Origin: Natrinema hispanicum
GTDB lineage: Archaea > Halobacteriota > Halobacteria > Halobacteriales > Natrialbaceae
DNA: 38,316 bases
Reading direction: 5' to 3'
Assembly: GCF_900111485.1 (NCBI RefSeq)
Contig: NZ_FOIC01000025.1
Coordinates: forward strand, 1 to 38,316
The position numbers were made by a program, and so were the translations under genes. Shown here in pieces: positions 23,179 through 31,021 of this stretch. Position 1 is the first letter of the stretch, and each line of letters begins with the position of its first letter. Below the pieces are notes generated by a model. The model saw only the letters and a list, made by a program, of their open reading frames with translations. It was not told the DNA's origin and ran no database searches.

Positions 23179-23322
23179 ATGGGGGACAGCAGAGACACAA
23201 ACGAGGGGGACAGAGAGATCGATCTCGTCTTTGAATGGCACCAACTCTGCCATGCCTGCGGCGAACGAAAGTGGTTCAGCGGGCTGATTTGCGACGAGTG
23301 TCGAAATCGTCATCGCGTGTGA
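23179..23322 (+). CDS. 47-residue double-CxxC zinc-ribbon protein
   Basis: ATG at 23179 opens 47 codons ending TGA at 23322. The product has an acidic start (GDSRDTNEGDREIDL) and two CxxC pairs, LCHACGERKW and LICDECRNRH, which can hold one zinc ion. It is of the small haloarchaeal zinc-ribbon type. ACATAATAAATG (about 23153-23164) lies 20-25 bp upstream, consistent with a leaderless transcript. Its target is unknown; small zinc-ribbon proteins in haloarchaea are often regulatory. Confidence 0.65.
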   Translation: MGDSRDTNEGDREIDLVFEWHQLCHACGERKWFSGLICDECRNRHRV

Positions 23323-23422
23323 TTTTCACGTTGAATTCCTGTTGTGGTGACTCGATAGAAACGCAGCAGCGTCGAAGACGTCGCATTCTGTAGCCAGCAA
23401 CTGAGACTCGTAAACGCCGACA

Positions 23423-23429
23423 TTACAAT
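23423..23429 (+). promoter_or_regulatory. TATA-like TTACAAT that decides the start of the asparagine-synthetase-like gene
   Basis: CGACATTACAATGG overlaps the upstream in-frame ATG (23428), so that ATG cannot lie within the transcript. The centre is 29 bp upstream of ATG 23455, the spacing for a leaderless start. Confidence 0.6.
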
Positions 23430-23454
23430 GGTGTCCTCTCACACGGCTACTGCT

Positions 23455-25281
23455 ATGGTCGGCATCACTGGGCGAACTCCTGCGATAGACGAGCAGTCGT
23501 TCGCCAACTCGCTCGAGCCACTCGTTCACACCGATCGGTACGAAGCCGACGTCGTCTTCGAGTCAGCTTCGCACTCGATCGGGACGACAGCGTATCCCGA
23601 ATATCCGATCCGGATCGTCGAGAATGACGACCGGTGGGTCTGTCTCGAGGGGCACATCTATGGTCGCGATGACGAGGCACTCGAGCGCGAACTGCTGACG
23701 GTCGGCGCACACGTGCTCTCGGCCGACGGCGACGACGAGTTTCTGACCCAGTGGCTCCTCGAGACTGACGGGGAGTTCCTGCTCGTTGCTGCCGACAAAG
23801 AGAGCGATCGGCTCGGACTGCTCAATGACCCGCTTGCCCGTCTGCCAACATATTACTTCCACGACGGGGAGACGGTGCTGTTCTCGCGAGAGTTGCGATA
23901 TCTCATCAACGAAGCGCCGATCGAGGGGTTCGATCCAATGGGCATTGCCCAGTGTCTCCTCTTTGGCTACTCGCTTGGTGATCGGATGCTCGTCCACGGT
24001 GCAAATCGACTGCGCCCGGGGACGAAACTCATCGTCGATCCGGAGCGCGGTGCGGTCACGGAGACGGCGTTACACCGATTCGACTTCGGTGACCCGGCCT
24101 TCGAAGACCGAAGCCGGACGCGAAACGCCGCCGAACTCGTCGACCGGTTTAAACAGGCTTGCCGCCAGCGATCGGGATACGGGACCTGTGACGTAATCTC
24201 GTTGAGCGGCGGACTTGACTCCCGATCCGTGCTGGCCGGCTACCACGCTGAGGGGCTCCCAATGACGGCAGCCACGATGGTGTCCGACGACTTCGTGCCA
24301 CCGTCCGACGTCGAAATCGCCCAGCAGTTGGCCGACGAGTTCGACGTCAACTGGCGTCGGTACGAGGTCGGTCCGCCGAACGGTTCGGATCTCGATCGAA
24401 TCATCAAAACGAAAAACGGACAGATCGGCCTCCTGACCTCGTTTATCCTCGAATTCTTTCGGCAACTCCGCGAGGAGTACGACGCCGGCCTCACCTACGT
24501 CACCGGCGACGGCGGGGACAAAGCCCTCCCGGATCTCACTCCAGCGAAGCCGATTTCGGACGACTCGGAGCTAGTCGACTATATTATTCGGGAGAACTCG
24601 TTTCTCTCACTCGAGCAGGTGGCTCGGATCACGGGGCTGTCGGCCGAGTCGATTCGCCGGAGCGTCCGCGACCGCCTTCGCATGTATCCCGAGACGGATC
24701 CAGCGTCGAAGTACGTCCACTTCCTCGTCTACGAGCGGGGCGTCAACTTCCTGTTCGAAGGTGAGGATCGCAATCGGTTCTTCTTTTGGAGCACGACCCC
24801 GTTTTACTCGCTCGAATTTTTCCGGTATGCGATGAACTGCCCGGCCGACCAGAAGGCTCGCTACGACCTGTATCGGACGTTCCTCGAGGAGCTCGAACCT
24901 GCAGCCGCGGATCTAACACATCCGGATTACGGTGTGCCTGTCTCGTCGACCCGCCACGAAATTGCGGCATTCGCAGACGAATTGCTCTCGCGGTATCCAT
25001 GGCTATTCGACGCAGTGCGACCAGTCGTCAAATCACTCAACAGCCTCGAGACGGAGTCACAGCTGCAACCGGATACGGTCGACTGTATTCGCACACAGAT
25101 CGAACAGTGTGAGGCTGTCGACGATGTCCTCGTGACCGACGAACTCCGTCGGTTCCTCGATTCGTATCCCGAGCACGATCGGACATCTGTGTACCGTCTC
25201 TTCGCGGTTACGTCCGTCATCGACGACATCCACTCCTCACAGAGCGTGCTCGAATCCCGATGCGATGCTGTCTTCAGCTGA
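23455..25281 (+). CDS. Asparagine-synthetase-like protein lacking the glutaminase cysteine
   Basis: A 608-residue AsnB-fold protein. The N-terminal half (1-190) is a class II glutamine-amidotransferase-like domain, but it begins MVGITG, with valine where active enzymes have the nucleophilic Cys2. LLNDPLARLPTYYFHDGETV is a typical segment. The C-terminal half holds the ATP-pyrophosphatase motif SGGLDSR (Ser251 onward) and TGDGGDKALPDL. It therefore should adenylate an acid but draw nitrogen from free ammonia or another amine rather than glutamine. The product is unknown; enzymes of this type in surface-glycan loci may amidate sugar acids or aspartate residues. The start at 23455 is preferred because TTACAAT at 23423-23429 overlaps the earlier ATG. 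Confidence 0.82.
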   Translation: MVGITGRTPAIDEQSFANSLEPLVHTDRYEADVVFESASHSIGTTAYPEYPIRIVENDDRWVCLEGHIYGRDDEALERELLTVGAHVLSADGDDEFLTQWLLETDGEFLLVAADKESDRLGLLNDPLARLPTYYFHDGETVLFSRELRYLINEAPIEGFDPMGIAQCLLFGYSLGDRMLVHGANRLRPGTKLIVDPERGAVTETALHRFDFGDPAFEDRSRTRNAAELVDRFKQACRQRSGYGTCDVISLSGGLDSRSVLAGYHAEGLPMTAATMVSDDFVPPSDVEIAQQLADEFDVNWRRYEVGPPNGSDLDRIIKTKNGQIGLLTSFILEFFRQLREEYDAGLTYVTGDGGDKALPDLTPAKPISDDSELVDYIIRENSFLSLEQVARITGLSAESIRRSVRDRLRMYPETDPASKYVHFLVYERGVNFLFEGEDRNRFFFWSTTPFYSLEFFRYAMNCPADQKARYDLYRTFLEELEPAAADLTHPDYGVPVSSTRHEIAAFADELLSRYPWLFDAVRPVVKSLNSLETESQLQPDTVDCIRTQIEQCEAVDDVLVTDELRRFLDSYPEHDRTSVYRLFAVTSVIDDIHSSQSVLESRCDAVFS

Positions 25282-25370
25282 CCGCTCAGTCCGTCAATAC
25301 CAGTCAGCGACCAGTCGTTCGAGCACGATCGGTGTGGATCCGTTTGGCCGACAGTATCGATGACCCTGTT

Positions 25371-25450
25371 TCAGACGGGCTGCTGTCCCGCTGTCCCGGT
25401 GGGACCGCAGGACGGTCGCGGGCCCACCGGCACTGACTGACAGGAGTCCG
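25371..25450 (+). repeat. Dispersed stem-loop repeat, copy 2
   Basis: Begins TCAGACGGGCTGCTGTCCCG and ends CACTGACTGACAGGAGTCCG, matching copy 1 almost throughout. CCGGTGGGACC pairs with GGGCCCACCGG across a 13-base loop. It lies 90 bp downstream of the asparagine-synthetase-like gene in the same orientation. The rest of 25282-25722 holds no gene; TTTATA at 25690-25695 is the probable TATA box of the next gene. Confidence 0.75.
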
Positions 25451-25722
25451 TATCACTGGCAAATCGTCAGGTCACGATTCTAGCGTTTGCGGTCGTTTCT
25501 CGGGTGTTGACAGTGATGGTATCGGTACGCTCTTTTTATACTGTCGACCAGGGCAGAGCGCATCCGTTCTCCCACTGCCATCTCTTGATTTGTCGTATAA
25601 GAATCCGGCATAGAATGCGGCAATTGCATAGCATAATAGTACCGATTCAATTAAAATCACGAAGTTCTACTGATGTAGAGGAAGGAAAGTTTATAGTCTG
25701 GTAGTGTCCCCTCTCAGATCGC

Positions 25723-27471
25723 ATGGCACGCGACGAATCGGTACGGGACACGACGAGTCCCGCCGAACAGACAGTGAGTGACGACGAACGGAACAATACC
25801 AGCGTGATCGATCGACGATCCTATCTGAAATTAGCCGGTGCGACGGCGCTCGCAACAGGCGTCAGCGCGGGCGCGGCAAGCGCAGCGGGCGACGACTACG
25901 AGGTCATCGAGGCACGCGGACAGACGATCACCATCGACTCCGGTCAGACCTGGGAGAACAAGCTTATCGACTTCGGCAACCGAAACGAGATTTCGATCAT
26001 CGCCAAGGGCACGAACTGGACGGTCCGGAATATCGGATTTACGGGCACTATCCCCTACAACACGGCCGTCTTCGGTGTTTGTGACTCCGGTTCTGGAACG
26101 TCGGTGATGGAAAACATCTACTTCGGCGAGTCGACTGGTGAACAGCCCGCAAGTACGCGCTCGATCTGTATCTGGGTTGACCCCAAACACAACGGCCATC
26201 TTGACGTGACGAACGTCAACTTCAACGTCCCCGGAAACAACGGCATCTACGGCTCCGCACCTGCCTACAACGGAAACGGTGGCACGGTCGCGCTCGACAG
26301 CTGTTACGGCAACGACTGCCATCACACAGCCTTCCGGATCGGCGACAACGGCATGTCGATCGACAACTGCATGAGCTACAAGAGTGGGACGCGCGCGGCC
26401 AATCGCAACGTCTGGGTCTGGGAAGGGAAATACGACGGCGGCGCAACGATCCGCAACTCTCATTTCATCACGAACGGGGTCGGTGATTCAATCGCCACGA
26501 ACGGCAATCCGAACCTGACGATCGATAACGTTCACACCGACGACGGCCACGGTGACGGCTCGAACCCCAAACACTTTGTCCCCGAGGGCTGCCCCAAAAG
26601 TGGCGAAGAAGCCGCAAGCGGTGGCAGTAGCAACAGCGCATCCAGTACCCCCTCAACTGACGAGGACACGGACCGCTCCGAGAACACGCTGCTGGTCGAC
26701 GGTGTCGGCACGGCAGGCGACACGCGCTACGAGTTTACCGTCTCGGGGGCTGCTGAGAAAGCGACCATCAAGGGAGCCACGATCGATGACGGAGACTCAA
26801 TTGAGAGCGGCCACATCACGGGACGCGTCGCCGGCTGGCGCGACGCGTTCCGCTTTGCCGGCGACCTCGAGGAACTCACCATCGAGGGCGACGCACGAGT
26901 GTTCGTCAACGGCGAGCGAGTCGATCCCGCCGACTACGGCCAGGAAAAGCCACACGTGCTAACACTGGTCGGGAACGGGACGACCGCGAACTACGAGCTC
27001 GCCGTCGATGGAACGATCGAGACGATTGAGGGTGACGATTCGGACGAGTACGCCACGGTATCGTCCGGAAATACGGTCGAGGGATCGATCGAACGGGCTG
27101 CCCAGCGGTTCCGGTTCTCCGGGACGCTCACCGACGTCACCTTCCTTGACGGCTCGGCACAGGTATATGTTGACGACCAGCGGATCGATCCCGAGCAGTA
27201 CAATGAGCAGGAACTGCTGCCACACGCCATCGTGATCGATGGAACCGATACCGACGGCAGGACCACGTATGCATTCAGCGTCGATGGCGAAGTCATTACG
27301 TCGAGCTATCGCGACGCGTCGGTCAATCCTGGCGACGAGATCGACGGCCGCTCTGTCAGCGGAAAGGTCGACGATGGACTTGATGCCTACTGGTTCGACG
27401 GCGACATCGCTGACTTCCAGCTCAGCGGGAACGCGAACGTCGACGTCGAGTATAACGCCCGCAGTAACTGA
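25723..27471 (+). CDS. Tat-exported beta-helix protein with three C-terminal repeats
   Basis: A 582-residue secreted protein. The start is an acidic leader, then DRRSYLKLAGATALATG, a twin-arginine signal ending near AASAAG (about 60). Residues of about 65-285 repeat short beta-strands with Asn and Gly turns (ISIIAKGTNWTVRNIGFTG; NPNLTIDNVHTDDGHG), as in right-handed parallel beta-helix proteins that often bind or cut polysaccharides. A Ser/Gly linker with GGSSNSASST (about 300) precedes three copies of a domain of about 90 residues beginning near 320, 411 and 501. Each has a FRFAGDL/FRFSGTL/YWFDGDI motif and then VFVNGERVDP-type, VYVDDQRIDP-type or NVDVEYN strands. A TATA box 30 bp upstream gives a near-leaderless start. 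It is next to glycan genes, so glycan binding or cleavage outside the cell is inferred; no catalytic residue is assigned. Confidence 0.75.
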   Translation: MARDESVRDTTSPAEQTVSDDERNNTSVIDRRSYLKLAGATALATGVSAGAASAAGDDYEVIEARGQTITIDSGQTWENKLIDFGNRNEISIIAKGTNWTVRNIGFTGTIPYNTAVFGVCDSGSGTSVMENIYFGESTGEQPASTRSICIWVDPKHNGHLDVTNVNFNVPGNNGIYGSAPAYNGNGGTVALDSCYGNDCHHTAFRIGDNGMSIDNCMSYKSGTRAANRNVWVWEGKYDGGATIRNSHFITNGVGDSIATNGNPNLTIDNVHTDDGHGDGSNPKHFVPEGCPKSGEEAASGGSSNSASSTPSTDEDTDRSENTLLVDGVGTAGDTRYEFTVSGAAEKATIKGATIDDGDSIESGHITGRVAGWRDAFRFAGDLEELTIEGDARVFVNGERVDPADYGQEKPHVLTLVGNGTTANYELAVDGTIETIEGDDSDEYATVSSGNTVEGSIERAAQRFRFSGTLTDVTFLDGSAQVYVDDQRIDPEQYNEQELLPHAIVIDGTDTDGRTTYAFSVDGEVITSSYRDASVNPGDEIDGRSVSGKVDDGLDAYWFDGDIADFQLSGNANVDVEYNARSN

Positions 27472-27474
27472 CTG

Positions 27475-27786
27475 AACTCGACTTCGTTTTCATCGCCGTC
27501 GCTCCGAGATCGGATGACTGGTCTTTCGCGAACTGCAACCGGTTTTTGCTCTGTATTATGCCGTTCTAATTAAGTTTGACAGTAGTATTATCCACTTCAT
27601 AATATAGTGCGTGTTCAGTAATTAACTAAAATAACCGGGTCATAGAAAGACTCGCAGGTGGTTTGTTTCAAGACCCTTTGATTAAATCAGCCGGTAAGGA
27701 GATGTGCAGACACATCAATTGTGCATGATCAAGAACGGTCATTGAATACCAGAAAATAGTTCACTAATCGTAAGATTGTCAGAAAT
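27475..27786. other. AT-rich intergenic region
   Basis: No gene seen. AAAATAGTTC near 27753 is about 30 bp upstream of the lipoprotein ATG and may be its TATA element. Confidence 0.4.
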
Positions 27787-28371
27787 ATGAATAGACGTGG
27801 GTATCTCGCGGCAGTATGTAGTACTGGAGTCGTCACAATGGCGGGGTGTAGCCAAATACGAAGTGAACAGACACTCTCCGACCCGACCGTTCATGCGGAC
27901 TCGAGCGGGCGAAAGACGCTCGTCTTCGCAACCAGCAATGGGGACGTCGGGAAATTTGGGGTAAATGGCCGTGTTGACGCTGGGATAATCGATGCACCAC
28001 TCGAGATTTGGCACCGCGAAGGGACGGCTGTGAAGTCCATCAAACTCCGAGTGTGGATGCCTGAAGTAGCGACGGAATCTCCCCCGAAGGTCGCTATCGT
28101 CTCGCCAGTAGAGGGAGATCGTTCACCACCGCCCTCAGTAGCACTCTACACGCCTGACCGCGCTTTCGGAACAGTCATCGAGGTCTCTGATTTGAATGAC
28201 CTTGCAGACGAGACCATCAGTATCCTCAACCTGCTCGTCAAGCCAGTAGCAGAAACCGCTACCAAGCTCAATATTCACACGACAATCGAACTCACAAGCA
28301 GTGGCGTCCTCGAGCGTGACTACACGCTCAATGGAGAACTCCAGTTAACGTACTCCGAACTCAATCACTGA
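27787..28371 (+). CDS. Lipoprotein of unknown function
   Basis: A 194-residue exported protein. MNRRGYLAAVCSTGVVTMAG then Cys21 makes a twin-arginine-type lipobox (TMAGC), with mature sequence beginning CSQIRSEQ. The rest has alternating beta-type segments (FGVNGRVDAGIIDAPLEIWH; IKLRVWMPEVATE; ELTSSGVLERDYTLNGEL) and no motif I recognise. It is less acidic than its neighbours, and the flanking DNA is more AT-rich, which could mean later acquisition. It stands alone between the beta-helix gene and the convergent glycosyltransferase gene. Confidence 0.65.
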   Translation: MNRRGYLAAVCSTGVVTMAGCSQIRSEQTLSDPTVHADSSGRKTLVFATSNGDVGKFGVNGRVDAGIIDAPLEIWHREGTAVKSIKLRVWMPEVATESPPKVAIVSPVEGDRSPPPSVALYTPDRAFGTVIEVSDLNDLADETISILNLLVKPVAETATKLNIHTTIELTSSGVLERDYTLNGELQLTYSELNH

Positions 28372-28536
28372 TCGTCAGACTTAGTCGACAGCGTCTGTTG
28401 AAATCCGATGAGTCTGGCACTGTCAGTACTGAACCAGCCGTTAGGTGGTTGCTGTACTGACCGCACACTACCGGGTCGAGTCGGCAAGTGACCGATTCTA
28501 TGACACGCTCAAAATCACAGTTGAGCTGCTCGTTCC

Positions 28537-29700
28537 TCACGGAGGGGTCGATTCAACTTTCGCTTTATGTTTCGGTTCAGTTCCCGCTTCCTCGATCGCA
28601 ACAGCACACAGACGTTCCAACCGAGCGGCCTGTTGACGCCACGAAAACTGGCGGGCTCGGTCCCGTGATCGCGCCCCCAGTATCTGCCGACGGGACGGAT
28701 CCAAAAGCAATTCGGAGAGTGCCGTCTCGAGCGCATCCGTATCGCCGGGTGGAACAACAACGCCGTTTTCATCTGGCGTCAGATAGGTTTTGATCGCCTC
28801 AAGATCCGTCGTTACCACTGGTGTCCCACATCCCATCGCCTCGAGATTCACCATGGCGAAACTGTCGACGTGCGTTGGGAGACAGAAGATATCGGCAGCG
28901 GTGTAATATCCGGGCAGCTCGTCGTGTGAAACTTCGCCTTCGAGGGTGACGTCGTCTTCAATATCGAGTTCTCGACAGCGTTGACGAACCTCACTCTCTG
29001 CGTGTCCGGTTCCGATGATGCGGAGATGAACGGGCGCTTCGAGCATCGCAACTGCGTCAAGGAGATCGAAGATCCCTTTCGCTTCGATGAGACGGCCGAC
29101 GAAGAGGATACTCGGTCTATCGCTGGAGAACGCCGGCTCGGCGTCCTCATGGAACTGATCGGCGTCGAGACCGGGAAGAACGACCTCATCGACCGCATAG
29201 CCGAGCGAAGTAGAGACATGGTCGGCTAGATACGGCGAGATGGCGAAATTGGTGTCTGTGGTAGTATATCGTTTATGAACCGCTGTTCCAACACCTCCGC
29301 TGACATCACTCAAGAAGCCACGAATCGTTGGGACGTCAACGAGGTTTGACAAGAGGAGATCGTCGGGCATGTTAAAGCAGATGAGCACGTCGACATGCTC
29401 GTTGATGTGATCAATCACGTCGTTGTAAGACGACCAGGCGATCATCGCCAGCTTGGTGAGTGGCTGCGAACTGACCGGGAGTGGCAGAGATGATAGCAGC
29501 TCGAACGCTGGCACGTCAAAGTTCGGCGTCGTGACGATCTCCGCGTGGGACGCTGCCAGTTCGTGTGCCATGTCTCCGTCTTGCGTGTACACGTAGACAT
29601 CATTCGAGGATGATAATTCTACCGCCAACTGTCGTGCGTAGACGGCAATGCCGCCTGCATGTTTCGTTCCGATGCTGTCGTGATAGAACCCAATTCTCAT
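28537..29700 (-). CDS. GT4-family glycosyltransferase
   Basis: A 387-residue cytoplasmic or membrane-associated retaining glycosyltransferase. The N-terminal lobe begins MRIGFYHDSIGTKHAGGIAV, the acceptor-side GT-B pattern. The C-terminal lobe has ILFVGRLIEAKGIFDLLDAV, the usual donor-binding KG motif (EAKG), then GYYTAADIFCLPTHVDSFAM and NLEAMGCGTPVV, which carries the conserved E-x7-E-type glutamates. It adds a sugar from a nucleotide-sugar donor to a growing lipid-linked glycan; donor and acceptor are not known. ATG at 29700 is chosen over 29712 because the TATA-like TTAAAATA (29724-29731) sits 28 bp away. Confidence 0.88.
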   Translation of the reverse strand: MRIGFYHDSIGTKHAGGIAVYARQLAVELSSSNDVYVYTQDGDMAHELAASHAEIVTTPNFDVPAFELLSSLPLPVSSQPLTKLAMIAWSSYNDVIDHINEHVDVLICFNMPDDLLLSNLVDVPTIRGFLSDVSGGVGTAVHKRYTTTDTNFAISPYLADHVSTSLGYAVDEVVLPGLDADQFHEDAEPAFSSDRPSILFVGRLIEAKGIFDLLDAVAMLEAPVHLRIIGTGHAESEVRQRCRELDIEDDVTLEGEVSHDELPGYYTAADIFCLPTHVDSFAMVNLEAMGCGTPVVTTDLEAIKTYLTPDENGVVVPPGDTDALETALSELLLDPSRRQILGARSRDRARQFSWRQQAARLERLCAVAIEEAGTEPKHKAKVESTPP

Positions 29701-29863
29701 GCTGTTCTCCATATGATAGCTGCTTAAAATAATCCGCAGCCAACAGACTGCCGGGGCGAACTGAAAACGAAGATAAAATGAACATACTGTTCATAGGTCT
29801 CCGTTATCTGACTTTCCGTTCCAACTAGCCGTGACAGCGAGAAGGGAGCGAAACGCGGCGTCA

Positions 29864-30634
29864 TCAGAAACCAGATCGGATTCTGCCACGTTCTTTCTTC
29901 TGGGCATACAGTCGGATACAACCCGACTTACCGATGAGAAGTCGCCTTGGGAGCGAACTCACCGGCGTTATCTCCAGTTCCTTTTCGACGATCCGTGTCC
30001 CCGACTGTTGGAGCAATTCGACAAGTTCGTCGGACGTGTAAAACGAGACGAGGAGTCCGGGAAGCACCTCCTCATCGACCACCGATGCGATCTGGGGGAG
30101 GTGTTTCAGCCCATAGAAGATCAGCTGCGAGGTCAGCGTCTCAGGACCAACGGGACTCTGATAGTAGATGTCCTTGAGAATTAGGTACCCTCCAGGTCGG
30201 AGCAGGTTCACTGCCTCGATCAGAGCGGCTTGCGCTTTCCGCTTCGACGCTGACCGGCTCTCCCCCACGAGGTGGTGAAGCACGTCACTCATCATGACGA
30301 AATCGAAGGACTCGGGCTCGAACGGCAACGGAAGGTCCGTCGCTGAGGCTCGGCGGTACTCCGCCTGAACGTCGTCGCCTGCATTAGGGAGCATCTCCGT
30401 CGAAATGTCTATTCCGTATGCATCGGTGATATCAGTGCTCTCGAGCGCATATTCGAGCAAAAGCCCGTCACCGCATCCGATCTCCAGCATACGATCTCCC
30501 CGCTCACATGTCGGCTCAATAAATCCGTCGACGATGGGCGAGTTTTCGATTTCGTTCGAACTGTGCTCGTGTGTGTACGTGTCGGCCTCCGCATTGAAGT
30601 ACTGGCCGACAGCTTCTCCATCCATAGTATCCAC
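29864..30634 (-). CDS. Class I SAM-dependent methyltransferase
   Basis: A 256-residue methyltransferase. MLEIGCGDGLLLEYAL is the glycine-rich motif I that binds S-adenosylmethionine, DAYGIDISTEML contains the acidic motif II, and FDFVMMSDVLHHLVGES is motif IV. LLRPGGYLILKDIYY is the following strand typical of these enzymes. The C-terminal half varies as expected for substrate recognition. In this locus it probably methylates a sugar or a lipid-linked glycan intermediate. The start may be GTG 30634 (25 bp from TAATACAA at 30655-30662) or ATG 30625. It reads in the same direction as the glycosyltransferase, 163 bp upstream of it, but each has its own promoter. Confidence 0.85.
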   Translation of the reverse strand: MDTMDGEAVGQYFNAEADTYTHEHSSNEIENSPIVDGFIEPTCERGDRMLEIGCGDGLLLEYALESTDITDAYGIDISTEMLPNAGDDVQAEYRRASATDLPLPFEPESFDFVMMSDVLHHLVGESRSASKRKAQAALIEAVNLLRPGGYLILKDIYYQSPVGPETLTSQLIFYGLKHLPQIASVVDEEVLPGLLVSFYTSDELVELLQQSGTRIVEKELEITPVSSLPRRLLIGKSGCIRLYAQKKERGRIRSGF

Positions 30635-31021
30635 CCGACACCGAAGAGAAACGCTTGTATTAGTATTTTCTGCGATACGATCTGCCCTTTGGCGTTCTCT
30701 GTGTGTAATATATTAGCTGCTGAATACAGAGGGTGTCATGACGGTATCTCGTGGTGCTTCAGACGGTCTGCTGTCCCGCTGTCCCGGTGGGACCGCAGGG
30801 CGGACACGGTCCCACCGGCAATATCGCTCACGAAACCGTTCGACAGACGGTGAACGACCCCGTCCTACTCGCCGCCTTCGGCGGCTCCTCGAGGGCGAGA
30901 GCGTGGCACCCTCACCGCCACCGCTAAAAAATGAGCGACAGCCGTACCGATCCAGACACTGGGTGATTCGGCCTGGACAAAACGCGACGTTCGTCTGGAG
31001 AATGGAAGCTGTCCTCGCGCT
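30635..31021. other. Intergenic region between methyltransferase and kinase genes
   Basis: No gene seen. It contains repeat copy 3 (30759-30820) and a small GCCGCC/GGCGGC hairpin near 30869. TTGTATTA at 30655-30662 is the TATA box of the methyltransferase gene. Confidence 0.45.
30759..30820 (+). repeat. Dispersed stem-loop repeat, copy 3
   Basis: Begins TCAGACGGTCTGCTGTCCCG and contains a perfect 11-bp stem, CCGGTGGGACC (30784-30794) and GGTCCCACCGG (30808-30818), with a 13-base loop. The orientation is opposite to both flanking genes, so it is not simply a gene-end terminator. Confidence 0.7.

Noticed and set aside
25472-25660. Minus-strand 62-residue frame starting with a hydrophobic segment (ESVLLCYAIAAFYAGFLYD)
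   Set aside because: It overlaps the promoter of the beta-helix gene, its second half is basic and unlike a protein, and no start signal is visible.
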